DNA from: Leidyana gryllorum EB-2025a
Lineage: Eukaryota; Apicomplexa
Length of the DNA stretch: 64,000 nt
Assembly (NCBI GenBank): GCA_048772705.1
Contig: JBLWGC010000133.1
Coordinates: 149,531 to 213,530 of the forward strand
Direction: 5' to 3'
This document shows positions 34,591-46,551 of the stretch, one piece after another (position 1 is the stretch's first letter; every line of letters starts with the position of its first letter). The notes below the pieces were generated by a model that saw only the letters and a program-made list of their open reading frames with translations, was not told the origin of the DNA and ran no database searches. A program made the position numbers and the translations under genes.

Positions 34591-35260
34591 ATGGTCAAGT
34601 CTTGCCGCACTGTGGAGGAGACCAAGGAGTTCGCTTCCCAAAGTAAGTTCCTAATTTTCAACCCCAGACTCACGTCTCCCCACAACAGGCGTCAGCGCTA
34701 AGGGAGCTGACCTTCGTGTCCACTTCAAGAACACCTTCGAGACCGCCGCCGCTATCCGTGGCCGCCCAGTCGCTTCCGCCATCTCATATCTGGAGGATGT
34801 CCTCGAGCACAAGCGCTGCATTCCTTTCCGCCGCTACAACGGTGGCATCGGCAGAACCGCTCAAGCCAAGGAATTCAAGTTGAGCCAAGGCCGCTGGCCC
34901 GAGAAATCGGTTCGCAAGATCCTCGATCTTCTCCGCAACATCCAGGCCAACGCCGAATCTAAGAAGATCGACCACGAGAAACTCTACATCTGGCACATCG
35001 CCGTCCAACGTGCTCAGAAGGGACGCAGACGTACCTACAGAGCCCACGGCCGTATCAACCGTAAGAACTGACCTCAGCAAACCACTCAGATCAAACGCTC
35101 CTCTCTCTCTACAGCCTACATGTCCAGCCCCTGCCACATCGAGGTCATCTGCAGACAGTACGACCCCACCACCACCAAGGGTGCTACTGACGAGGAACAC
35201 AAGACCATCCGTCTTACTCGCAAACAGAACTTCGCCCGTAGACTGCGTGTCGGTGCGTGA
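34591..35260 (+). CDS. RPL17: 60S ribosomal protein L17 (uL22)
   Basis: This is a large-subunit protein near the peptide exit tunnel. Exon 1 starts [17 protein letters not shown]; exon 2 holds [39 protein letters not shown] and [15 protein letters not shown]; exon 3 opens [11 protein letters not shown]. The introns are GTAAGT...AACAG and GTAAGA...TACAG. The C-terminal tail ([14 protein letters not shown]) is family-typical in character. The stop is at 35258-35260. Codon use is C-ending and strongly biased compared with neighbours, as expected for a highly expressed gene. Confidence 0.96.
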
Positions 35261-35400
35261 AGTTTCTGGCAATCTTTCTTTCTCTATGGGGGTCGGCATT
35301 GCACAACATTCCATTCAACACATTATTGAGGGATGAACGATGTGATCAATAGATCATACACGGACGAGCATTATTTCTCTTTGCGATTCCATCAAACGCT

Positions 35401-37588
35401 TCATGCGCTCACCGCCGGCGTGTAAACGGGCTTGGGGGCCTCGCCATTCATTTGATTTATGAGCTTCAATGTCTCCATGTTGCTCGCCTGCTGTACCGCA
35501 TCCGGCCCAGTGAAAGTAGCCATCGGGATAAACTGCTCCTTCCCAGCGGGGGGCGGCTCCACTTTAGCCTTCACAGGCTTCTTTGTTGTAGTCGTAGGAA
35601 TGGCAGACTGCAGGGGCAAATTCGCTTCCTCCGGGGGACTGCCCACAGGCTCCTCACGGACACCGAAACGATAACACTTCTGCACCAAGTTGTCATACTC
35701 ATAACCTGGGCGACAGATCGGCACCGGCTTAGACCACAACAATTTCCGACACATCTGCGAATCCTGCACATATTGGTATCCGTCGGGACACAGGACAATG
35801 GGAGTCTGAGTCTGAGGCAGCACACAGCTGGTACCCTTCAAGAAACCCTCGGCACAGCCCATAATCTTCGGCAAAATCTCCTGGAAGACGCAACGATCAC
35901 CCTGAGCCACATAGGGGGCCACACAGCCCAGCTCGCCGTCGGCCAGAGCACGTCCCAGACACACTTGTTGATCCTGACCAGCCAAAGTGAAGTCACGAGG
36001 ACAGGTCACCTTAGCAGGCGATACTGCAATTTCCTCACAGTGCTGGGGGATGGCACCAGCGCCCTTCACAGGAGTCGAACCCGGGGGACAAGTGATCACA
36101 GGAGGCAACACTTCCGCCAGCACACAAGCGTTATCGGCAGCTTCGAATGTTCCGACCTCACAAGCAGGCACAGTATCAGCCACAACTTCACCGTAACACA
36201 TCTTGCTGACTCTGTCATAACTCAAACCTTTGGGACAAGTTGGTTCGGGCAAGAAGCTCTCAATGTGGATACATTGGTTCCCACGGGGGATGGCTCCCTC
36301 GGGACAAGCCAGTTGGGGTGGCACGAATTCGGTGGCAGCGCAGATTGCACCCCGAAGGCTGAAGCCAGGAGGGCAAACTTGCTCTTTGGGGATGCTGGAG
36401 CGTTTGTGGCAAGTTGCCTTATCAGCAAACACAAAGCCAGCAGGGCAGCTCTTTGCACCGGGTACGACTTCCTTGCCGTTTGTGCAGCCTCCCATTGCAG
36501 CTTTGGCCATGCCTCTCGGGCATTCCTCTCTGGGCGGGGTGGTTTCCTCTATCAAACACGAGTCACCCAACGCTTCGGAGCCGGGAGGGCACGCAGCAGA
36601 CGCAGGAGCGGTAATCTCTTGTTGGCAGAGATCGTCAGCGGAGGTGATGCGCCTGCGGAAAGCATAAATAGACGAACGGCTCGGATAGCTTACTGATCGG
36701 CACATTGGTGGAAGGGAAGAACAGAGCGTTCAACAGTGCACACACCTTCTGAGAAGACGCTGCCAGCGGGGCAAGCGAGTTCAGGTGTCACACGATGAGT
36801 CTGTACACACTTCTTCTCTCTCAAGGAGAAACCAACAGGACATTCTTCGGCGAACTGGAGAATTCGTTTCCGGGCACATTGATTCCCGATATTCTCAAAG
36901 CCAGATTCACACATTGCGATAGGAGTTGTTTCGATGACTTCAGCGCATACGCCTTGGGACAGCATTCCTGCATTGAAGGCACTGTCAACAGGGGCTGTGG
37001 GTACTACATTACCGCTGGCACACTCCAAGATTGGAGCAGTTTCCACATCCTTGGCGCAGCCGAATTCAGTGTGGTTATAAGCAGGAGGGCAGATCAATTG
37101 TTTGGGAGCTTCCATGCGGCGTTGACATCTGCCAGCTATGTCCTCATATCCTTCTGAGCAGTAGCGATCTGCTGGTCGCACACTGACCGTGCCACAAGCA
37201 CCATCACTAAAAGTCCACCCTATGGGGCATCCTAACTCTGCCTGCTTCTCATCGTTCCTTTCACACCGCTGACGCTCCTGGTTGAGCTCGAATCCCTCTA
37301 AACAGAAAAACTCGGCATCATCAACATGAATACGTCTAGTGAGTTGCACCCGCTCTCTGTAGCGTCCACTGGTGGTTGGGCGAACAGTGGTGACCGCAGG
37401 TCTAGTCGATGGTTTTGGAGCAGATACACGAGGTAAAGCTGGTGGTGTCGTCGCCGCAGCCGGGGTCGGGGGAGGCGCGATCGGACCCTGCGATTGTACG
37501 AAACCTGCTGAAAGTCACTACGGAACATCATTCTCCACTCACTGATACCGAGACACGACCACAAACAAACAAAATCGATAGTACGCAT
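35401..37588 (-). CDS. Oocyst-wall-type Cys-rich secreted protein (COWP-like)
   Basis: Three exons (40, 814 and 1252 nt) give 701 residues. The protein starts with a signal peptide, MRTIDFVCLWSCLAGFVQS, followed by a Pro/Thr linker (APPPTPAATTPP). About 17 units of roughly 33 residues follow, each built on C-P-x-G-(F/Y/S) with a second Cys about ten residues later, for example CPPGFSLRGAICAATE. This is the arrangement of Cryptosporidium and Toxoplasma oocyst wall proteins, which crosslink through disulfides into the oocyst wall. The C-terminal 90 residues lack Cys and hold Thr/Lys/Pro (TTTTKKPVKAKVEPPP). The number and spacing of repeats differ from textbook type I/II domains, so it may be a lineage-specific variant. 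A second Cys-rich protein lies just beyond CWF18. Confidence 0.85.
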
Positions 37589-37682
37589 CCTGCAGCTCAA
37601 CGAAAGGGCCTTAGTTAGCGCCCTGATCCATAGGGTGCGTTCTGTCGGAACCGGCACACACACGATTTTTCGGGGTTTTGGC

Positions 37683-38002
37683 ATGGCAGAAACCATCTTC
37701 TTCAGAAGCTATGTCCCTCAGGACCCCGAATTACGTAAACTTGCATTGCCTAAGCCCGACACAGGCGCGATTGAGCGAGCAATTGAGGAAGAAATAGAGG
37801 AAGCCCTCGAACGGGCTCGCAAACAGGTAGGATCGAACAGGGTTCCAGATATGACCCTCTTAAGGATGTAACCAAGCTCGTAACCCCTACGAAAGAAAAT
37901 GCTGATATTAAGCGCGCTCTAGAAAAGAAGGTGGCAATTCTGAAACAACGAACGGACAAGGCAGTTTACGCCTTGGCACAAGCAAAAAACATGGAGGACT
38001 AA
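37683..38002 (+). CDS. CWF18: CWF18/CCDC12 pre-mRNA splicing factor
   Basis: Two exons join across a 38-nt intron (GTAGGA...CTTAAG) to give 93 residues. The start MAETIFFRSYVPQDPELRK matches the FRNYxPxDEEL signature of Cwf18/CCDC12. The end KRALEKKVAILKQRTDKAV matches the conserved helical KLxKLxxRTxxAI block. It is a small component of the Prp19-associated active spliceosome. The protein is shorter than in animals because the linker between the two blocks is short. The TAA (38000-38002) overlaps the convergent TAG (38001-37999). Confidence 0.82.
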
Positions 38003-39347
38003 AACGGGAAATGGCTTCCAGCAGGCGACCATCTAAGATCCTTTCCAGAAGGAATGCTATCGAAAGCAATATATCTAGGGTCGCGCTGGAGACGATAATA
38101 CGCCCAGTGTCGGATCTGATGATCCAGCTGGGTCAGAAGGGGATCTTTGCACTGATATCTACCGCACTGCGTATGGTGCAGTAGCACAGACTGCGAGAGG
38201 TCACGATGGAATTGGGTTTTTGATGCTACCAATGGACTCACGCGAATGCAAGTTGGGCCTTGTGTTTGCACGAACCCGACTCTGTCGTAGACATATGGGT
38301 CGTACACATCCTCTGGATGCTTCGGCGCTATCTCACTGCCAAAGGGTATCCCAGGGAACGCCTCCCTGATGAGCCGGAAACCATCGGGGCACCAAGTCCG
38401 CCCTTTGTATCGAGTGTCATAGTGGCAATGTAGAGCTTTCAAGCCGAAGAATGTACTGGGATTGAAGTCATGGGCTGTGGGTTTGGTTTTGGGGGGACAG
38501 AAAGGTTCGGGAGGTGTAACCACGTAGCCCTCGCAAATATGCGACTCCTCTGCGTTTGGCCATAATGTATCATTGGCGAAGACTCGTTGTTTGTGCTCGT
38601 ATCCGAGCGGACACTTGTTCTTCACATTCTTCCACTGTTCATAAGCATAACACTGAGTGCAGCTAACTATAATACTCACTTGCGCTGGCGAAAATATACG
38701 CTGATCGACCCCAACACATCTATATTCTGCTGGCTTCAACCAAGCCTCTAGATCTTCGTCATACTGGTCGACGTTCACCACAATAGGGTCGTAGTTGGCC
38801 AACTCCACATCACCAGCTGCCTCGAAAGCTTCGATGGCCGTTTTGTTGAGGGCATCATGCAACGCCATAGATCGCTTCACCTTCCTATTGTCTTGATTCA
38901 TCAGGAATTTCTTCTTTGGGCTGTCCATTTGTGGTGGTGGCTCGTGGGGTGGCGTTTTGAGCTCCAAAGTTAGCCCTTGAGGACATCGAAGTGTAACACC
39001 GGTGTGCTCTTCGTCTGTACAAATGCCGGGAGTTGGACTTTCGTAGGCGTTTCGCACGACATGAGGCATTCTGTATCTGTTGGAGGATCACTTGCATGAG
39101 CCGTGGCGAATTGGATGTGCACTCACCGCCTCTTCTGCAGCGGGCATTCAGTCCAAGGCAGAACTGTTATTGTCGCACTACAGTAGGGTCCGACTGGGAG
39201 CCATCCAGCCGGACATCTAATGACTATGCCATCAATTCTATTGCAAAACTAAGCAGATTCTATACCTTGCGCCAAATAGGGGTCCTTAGTATCGTCCGAG
39301 GCGTACACATGTAGCAAAGTACTGAGAAGCACAGCAAAAGTGAGCAT
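37999..39347 (-). CDS. Second Cys-rich secreted protein, oocyst-wall-related
   Basis: Exons of 82, 97 and 1078 nt join in phase to 418 residues. A signal peptide (MLTFAVLLSTLLHVYA) precedes units that again use C-P-x-G: CPAGWLPVGPYCSATITVL, CPQGLTLELK, CPLGYEHKQRVF, CPPKTKPTAH and CPDGFRLIREAF. Spacing is looser than in the protein at 35401, and there is a charged, Cys-free insert around residues 95-165. It probably belongs to the same wall-protein group or is a partner in the wall. It lacks the N-terminal Thr/Pro linker of its neighbour. The two genes are separated only by CWF18, which suggests an old local duplication with divergence. Function is inferred from the motifs. Confidence 0.7.
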
Positions 39348-39361
39348 ACCGAACACGTGCG

Positions 39362-42300
39362 GTGGACACAAAAACACAGCCCCAAGTCAATTTTTGGGTA
39401 ATGAGGGCCTTTGACAGCTCCCTGCGGCCAGCAAAGAGCGAAGTACATCATGGAAGGGGTGGCTGGCAAGGAGGCAGGGGCAGAAGAGGGCCTCCCGGAC
39501 GGCGGAATCCTCCGGATGACCAGCAGGAATTGCGATACAAGCTCACTAAGGTAAAAAGTTCTGGTGGTTCACATAGACATCGGGGAGTGGCAGTTAGGTG
39601 ACTATTCGGAGCGGCTTATCACGGCAGTGAAGGATGTTGCAAGGTTGATTGATGCATTCTTGGCGCCGGAGGCCAGTCGTTGGTTGTTACCCGAGTTGGG
39701 GACAGTAGGCGAGGATGACAACGTTGATTTGCTGCACAAAGCGTTGTTGGCGAGTCCCTGGGTCCCCGAGGGGAGTCACAGCGCTTTTCTACTGCAATTG
39801 ATGTGCGACTGTATCATGAACCTGCCGCACAAGCACTCTTACTATGCGGCTCTGTGGTGGATAGTTCTGCAGGAGGCTCGTGGGCAGAGTGACCTGAATA
39901 CGTTGTTGCAGAGTGCGTACGGTATGGGTGGTGCCAAGGACGAGTTGGTGATGGTCAAGGGCGAGTTGATGGAGGATGGTGAGCCCTCTTCGCCCCAACC
40001 TCCCCAGGCTGCGGCAAAATATGAGCAAGGGACCAAACGAAATATCCCTGCGCAGGAGCGAGAGCAAGGATTGCGCTATGTGCATCTGTTCGGTGCATTG
40101 GTTCATCGATTACGGTCCGAAATTGAGCAGATCTTCCGACGGGAAGGTGGGCTCCACAAGCTGCACTTGGCGAGCAACGCCTTCCGATTCTTGGCGGATT
40201 GCGTCAACTTGACACTGATGGATCCTGTGACATATATTAACATGGCTCAGGGTTTGTTGACAGCTGCCCAAAGTGCTCCTGAGCAGATTTCCGATATTTA
40301 TATGGAGTTTGGTATCTGCAATCTGTTGTGGCTGAATCGCAACATCTTCCAAGCACACCAGGATCTGTTTGCGGCTGCAGCACAGGCGGTGACAGCGTTG
40401 GGTGAGGCGCGTGCGGCTCGCAGCCGAGCTCAAGTGCGTGCGAGCCATCCTCTGGTCAACTTTGAGGGTGTGAAAGGTTACCGATTGTCTCTGGAGTCAG
40501 GTCAGGACCAGATTGATGCTTTGTGCATTGCTTTCCACGCCTCATTGGGACGCGGATGGGTATCGAAGACCATTCCTCGGTTGTACGAGAGTCCAAAGTT
40601 GGGTGAATATCGTGACAAGCCCCTGCTGCTGAGGATGAAGGTGGAGATTGATTGTTCAATCGATCCTGACACCTTCCCCGCCTTCAAGACGGACCTGGAG
40701 ACTCTGGCCCGCGAGGAAGAGATCCGGAAGCCCAAACCGGTCCAATTGTACCAGGCGCCGATGAGTTGGCTTTTCTGGAAGCGTGCGAACCGTCCTGGAA
40801 TTCCGCTGTGTCTCTTCACAGATAGTGACATAAGCGCTGTTCTGGACGTCGAACCGCTGGGGCCTGCTGATGTGTGGTAAGTTATTTGATATTGGAGTCA
40901 CCGCCGAATATTTGCTGTGCAGCGTAACACGAACGTATATTCACAGTACCCTGGCTGTGTATTTCCAGGATCCTGATCTATGTGCTGAGCAGTTGATGGG
41001 ATTGCCAATCAAACACGATCAGTTCCTGTACATTCTGGCTGAAGAGATCTTCAGCACTTGTTTGGCGCCTCCATACTCACCATTGGCCACCATGGGATAC
41101 ACGCGTTTGGCAGCTGTTTTCATGACTCAGTTGTTACACCGGCTGTGCATTCTGGAGCGGTCGTTGATCCCGGTAAGGTTCGAGACCAGTGATGCATCAT
41201 TCTGTATTTGCCACAGATCATCACGCGGGCTTTTACTAATTTGGTAAAGAGCGTTTCGTGTTGGGACGAATTGACGTTTCACCAAATGGTTGCCTTCACG
41301 GCACATTGGGTATCAGCCGATGAGAAGTACAGTCGAGAAATAATGGGAGTATTATCTCGATGCCCCGATATTTCTGAAATGGCACTCAGATTCAAGCCTG
41401 AGGCCGAGACTATTGAAGAAGGCGAGAGTGGCGAATCGAGGGATGTCAAGTTTTCACCATCACAAGTGGCACGCATTGGCACTCCTTTGGCTGAAATTTC
41501 ATGTCTGAAGAGCCATTCGCTACGGTTCTTGGCTCATTTGGCCGCCAAGATGCGAGTGGTTATGCCGGGCGAGACGTTGGAGAACCGTCTGCCACCTGAG
41601 CTACACTTTGTGTTGTTTGATGAGGCGTCATTGGAAGATGAACTGAGATTCAACGATCCGGGACCCGATACCCGTGTGCCTGATAACATTGCCGAGATGC
41701 GTAACTTGAATTTGAGTGGGATGAGCTGTTTGGAAGCGACAATGTTACGTCGCTTATTACGGTTGCAAGTGACGGGTAAACGGGAGTGTCAAGTTGTTAT
41801 CGCTGAAGCGTTGGCGTTCCTGCAAAGTCGGGTTGGTCAGCCTTTCCTGCGCGACATCTCTGAATATACTCGAGACTTTGTGGATCGGCTGCTGTTCCCT
41901 CCGACAGTGAAATCGCTCAAACGGGACGCTGTCAGGGTCAAGGCGGCCCCGGGCGAAGACGGTGACTCGGGCGCCGAGGAGCCCAGCTCCAAACGGATGA
42001 GAAATGACGCTGGACAACAAGTGGCTCCCGTGGTCAAAATCGAAGCCACCGAGATCAACGATACCGATGAGCAGCAGCCGGCCCCTCCCGCTGCTACAGC
42101 AACAATGTCGGAGCCGCCGAGCAGAGTAAAGGAGGAAATGAGTGAAGAACCCACCGAGAGTAACATTACCTTCGTTGATAATGGCACCCGAAAGATTCTC
42201 GAAGTGCCATTCCCATGTTTCGAGGGAACAGCTGCGGCCGCGTTCGTTTGGACGCGAGAAACATTGACTAAACTGTTGGCAAATGTTCTTGTCTGTTCCG

Positions 42301-43220
42301 GGTCAAGAACTCTATCCCACTCCCAGAAGGTTTTGGACCTGTATGTCCCGCTATTGAGCAAATGGCGGGAGCTCTTGTTAGCCGAAACTGCCGCCGAACC
42401 AACGCCGGAAGCCCGTGATCAAATTCGGCAGCATGTGGATACTATCCTTGTCAATACCATTTCTGAGGCTTGGCTCAGAACTTCGGCGCCCAGGTGAGTA
42501 CCGGCCGGTCGCTGTCACACCGTATTTCTGTTGGCATTGATGGTCACAGGTTCAAATTCGTCTTGCAACAATTCATGACCCATGACGCTGTCACGCCGGA
42601 GAATCTATTGAATACGCTGCTGCAGCACAACGGGGACCAAATTCCATTTGTATGCACAGGTAACTAGCACCACCGATTCCGGCGCCCTCATAAACTCATC
42701 TTATTCCACAGTCATCGGAGATTCGCTGTTTGCTGACATCCTGGAAACCATTGTGGGGCTAATCAGTAGCGATGTACCGAGCCGCACCACATTCGCAAGT
42801 CTGCAACTAAAAGAACTGGAAGACGAAGGAGCCCCTGCTTCGTCCCCGTTCGTTCCTCCGTCAGCCAGCGAACGTCAGCAGCAGCTGGCCCGGGTGTATG
42901 CTGTTGCTTTGAGGAAGATCGCAGGCACGTGTGAAAGAGCCCTATCATTGGAAAAGACGAGCCAAACTCAGTCCTTGACAGTGACCATTGCCTTGAATAA
43001 GTTGGCCAGACTCCTTAAAGATGCAATGCATGCCGGAGCAATAATTGTGGTCAATGAGCTTGTAAGTCAAACACAGGTTCCGAACACTATTTTATTTCAG
43101 ATGGCGCAAGCGCAACATGTCTGGCCTGAACTTACAACCGTTTTGCCCCACTTGGGTGCGGATGTGCTCAGCGTCATGCATGAGGGTGCGGTGATCTGGC
43201 AGAGTGGGTACAGTGGCTAG
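39362..43220 (+). CDS. NCBP1: NCBP1 (CBP80), large subunit of the nuclear cap-binding complex
   Basis: CBP80 is built of MIF4G repeats and, with CBP20, binds the 5' cap for splicing, export and decay. The N-terminus is Arg/Gly-rich and basic (GGRGRRGPPGRRNPPDDQQ). It splices to ELRYKLTKLGDYSERL, the usual start of MIF4G-1. Later blocks include QLMGLPIKHDQFLYILAEEIF, AHWVSADEKYSREIMG and, near the end, RKIAGTCERALSLEKTSQ. A low-complexity acidic/Pro insert (about 41900-42170) is not typical. At least five introns are seen. The start could also be 39401; the first exon boundary (39547, acceptor at 39589) was chosen to keep frame. CBP20 is not in the window. Confidence 0.8.
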
Positions 43221-43281
43221 TGTGTGCGTCTCCTGTTTGGTACGGCTTTTCTCTCGTGGTGACCTAAAAATGGATTGAAGA

Positions 43282-45579
43282 ATGAATATCACGGCTCCTA
43301 CATCTGTCGGTCGGGTGTCAAAACTGCGAAAGTCGTTCCATCGGCACTTCCGGCACCCTCGATCTCGCCTACTGCTCCTGGTGTGTTGTGCCGCAATCAG
43401 TCTGCTAGTTTTTGCCTTGCTCACACGTCTGAGACCCAGCAAAAACCAACCCCAGATTCTGCGTGACTTAGCAGCAGCTCATGCAGGCTCCACGCATAGA
43501 GTCAAAGGTACGGACAGTATTTGGGACGGGTCGCCGTTGGGCAAGAAGCTTCAAAACGAACTCAAGTGGAATTATCTAGCTGAAGAGAAGGGAGTTCCGT
43601 ATGCTGGTAGTGATTATTGGCTCAAGCAATTGCCTGTGGGCTCGCGCGGGTACATTAATTCATTGGCGGTCTTCAAGAAAGCGGATACCAAGGATCACCA
43701 ACATGGCCAGTTGGGTATCCGTGCCGATGGTACAGAGGTGTGGGAACCAGCCCAAATGCCCCCCGCGAACCCTGACGAGGTAATATATGAAGTTGCGACG
43801 TCTCTCACTTTAGCCTGTGTACACTTACAGTATCCCGGAGGTCGAACAGCCGCGATGAAGAACGGCGGCTTCTATTTGGACTTATCGAACGCGTTGCCGC
43901 TCAGCCGGATTATTCCGGATAATCGCGAGCCGATTTGCAGAGAAGTCAAGTTTAATTACACCGAGCTACCCGACGCAAGTATTGTGATCACCTTCTACAA
44001 TGAACCCATCAGCACTTTGTTGCGGACCGTCTATTCGGTATTGAACTACACGCCACCCCCGCTGCTCCGGGAGATCATATTGGTGGACGACCACAGTGAC
44101 TTGGAAGAAAACTTACCAGGCGGTCCCCTATACGACCACGTTAATCACTTACCTAAAGTCAAGCTCGTGAGTGCCATGTTTCGCCACCTCAAAACAGCCC
44201 CCCCCCTCCACTCCAGATGCGTATGCACGAACGTCAAGGGATTGTGCACGCGCGTATCGCTGGAGCTAAGGCTGCTCGTGGCAGTGTTTTATTGGTTTTA
44301 GATAGCCACATTGAGGTCAATCCGGGCTGGATCGAGCCTCAACTCGATCGCATTCGAGAGAGTCCTGAGTCTATCGTATTCCCGCAGATACTGTCTCTAA
44401 CTCACGACACCTTTGAGCACAAGACTACTTCGGGTATTGGCTGTACCCTGACGTTCCGCTGGGCCGTTGTTGAGCAAGCCTCACTGACAGGGAAAGTTAC
44501 TTCAAGAGATCCCATAGCATCGCCGTCTATGGCGGGAGGGCTTTTCGCCATCGATCGCAATTGGTTCTGGGAAATGGGAGGCTACGATGAAGGGTTTGTC
44601 GCATGGGGAGCTGAGAATGTGGAAATGGCCTTTAGAGCTTGGATGTGTGGAGGAAAGGTTGAGTGTGTGCCATGTTCGAAGACATATCATATATTCAGAA
44701 AAGGGTGAGTCGATCGGTTTGGCGAAACATTGCACTGTTCCTTTCCCACAGCGGCTCGGGATATGCGAATCCGCCAGGAGCGTTATGGCGGAATCGCAAG
44801 CGCACTGCACGTGTGTGGATGGACGAGTACTATCAAGTGGCGTCCAAACTGATCGACATATCCGCTACACATCCTTTTGATGACGACTTTGGAGATATCA
44901 ATCAGGTGGGCGAGAGGAGAGTATTGATTGGTTGAGTCTCAATATTAATCCGTGTACAGATGCTATTGTTAAAGGAGCGATTACAGTGCAAGCCATTCCG
45001 GTGGTATTTGGAGAACGTGGATCCTCAGCATGATCTTCAGAGACTATCAGATGTCAGAGGGTTGGGGCGGATTCGCACTGCGAACAATATCTGTCTGGAC
45101 CTGAAGGGCGGACGGACGGCGGGAGCTGAGGTCCACGCATATGGCTGTCACGGAGCCAAGACGTACTCTGCGAATCAGGGCTTTCTGGTGACGCAGTAAG
45201 TGTGGGGCCTGAAAGGAAACTCGTTTGAATGTGTTACGCACGCAGAGGTGATCGTCGTATCCGTGTGATGGCGAATGACAAGCGTTGTGTGTCTGGACAC
45301 ACGGTGGGGAAGATTCAATTGGAGCAGTGCACGGATTCGAAGAGTCCGCATTGGGAGTTGAAGCCGGTGAACGGTACTCGTTATCTACTGAAGTGGACGG
45401 AGAAGAAGGCTGGGAAGTGTTTGAGTTTGATAAATTCAACAAAGGTGTCTTTGACGGATTGTGAAGGGGCATCTGAGTGGGAATTGGATAGGTTGGAAAT
45501 AGATCCGAATTTCGAATTGCCGAAATATCAATCGTTAAGAAGAGCCAAAAAGACACTGCCACCTCCCTCCTCGTTCTAA
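43282..45579 (+). CDS. Polypeptide N-acetylgalactosaminyltransferase, copy 2
   Basis: This is a second Golgi O-GalNAc transferase. A short cytoplasmic basic stretch and a membrane segment (LLLLVCCAAISLLVFALL) precede SIVITFYNEPISTLLRTVYS, EIILVDDHS and LVLDSHIEVNPGW (metal-binding DxH). GGLFAIDRNW, WGAENVEMAFRAWMCGG and a ricin-B lectin domain with QNQ-like blocks (CLDLKGGRTAGAEVHAYGCHG) follow. Introns lie after NPDE, KVKL, IFRKG, DINQ and VTQ. Two of these (after KVKL and before LLKERLQCK) match copy 1 at 7859; others differ. The lectin repeats look better kept than in copy 1. The two copies are paralogues with diverged stems, so they may have different substrates. Confidence 0.9.
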
Positions 45580-45614
45580 AGCTTGACGACTGTATTTTTA
45601 CCTCCTTTGTGCTT

Positions 45615-46539
45615 TCACGGTTGTGGCTGATCTGTGGTCTTCCGTTTGGCCCATTCAACATTGAGCAGCACGTTCTGGAATCCGACCTTATGAAGCTTCT
45701 TGATGGCGGTTTCTGCTTCGAATCTGGTTTTGTAGGTGATGAAGGCATATCCACGGCTGACATTGGTTTCTTTGTTGCGTGCCAAGAAGTGGCGGAGGAC
45801 TTGGCCGCAGCGGTTGAATAGCAGGACGAGATCTTCGTCATCGGTGTACTCTGGCAGATTGGTGACCCGAACAGTGCGGTCGTCATTGTCTTGAGCGCGT
45901 ACGTGGCGTTCGGGGGGACCGGCAGCAGCTGCAGCGACGGCGGCGACTTCGTCTTTTTCTGCAATGGCGAGTAGCTGCGGGGCGGGCACAGCGTTGGTGG
46001 TAGAAAGTGTTGGTGTTTGTAGCTTACGGGTCGGGGATCTGGGTTGGAGAGCATTTCAAAGTATCTTTGGATATCTTGTAACTGTCTCTTTTGTATGGCG
46101 AGTTCAGCTCCGGATGTGACGAGCATACTGAAGTCTTCGTGAGCGTCGTTGGCGAGGAGGCCAAAGTTACGTGCGGGCCGCAGCTGTTCATCTTGAGGGG
46201 CAGTGGTGATGGTCATATATTTCTTGTAGTCTCCCTTGTTGAAGTCGAGGGACTCGAGTCCGAACTTTTTCCAGTTCTTCTGTCGCTCTTTGACGGCTTT
46301 GGGTACAACAGTGACTCTCCGTTGGACCCGATACTTGCGTTCACACTTCATCTGGCGGCCGTCAGCATCGCGGTAGTAGGTTGTGACCACTTTGGTGCCT
46401 GGAAGGAGGGGTGTGTGTTTAAATTTGTGGTTTTCTTACCATCAGGTAGGTACGTGGTGAGTCCCTCATTGGCGTCGTCGTCGTTGTCATGCTCTATGTC
46501 AGCCCAGCTTTTGACTGGAGGGGGGTTGGAAGCAATCAT
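45615..46539 (-). CDS. EIF3G: eIF3 subunit G
   Basis: eIF3g is the RNA-binding subunit of translation initiation factor 3. The start MIASNPPPVKSWADIEHD matches the family's SWADxxE motif. RRVTVVPKAVKERQKNWKKFG follows, then a C-terminal RRM: TVRVTNLPEYTDDEDL (RNP2) and RGYAFITY (RNP1), ending ILNVEWAK-like LLNVEWAKRK. Introns are GTAAGA...TTCCAG near 46398-46438 and GTAAGC...CACCAG-like near 45975-46025; the second edge is approximate. The Ala-rich linker (AAVAAAAAG) is unremarkable. It lies 13 bp from the next gene on the same strand. Confidence 0.9.
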
Positions 46540-46551
46540 TTTTTGGAGGTA

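Noticed and set aside
35452-36696. 414-codon plus-strand frame
   Set aside because: It is a shadow of the Cys-rich repeats on the opposite strand, with no motif of its own.
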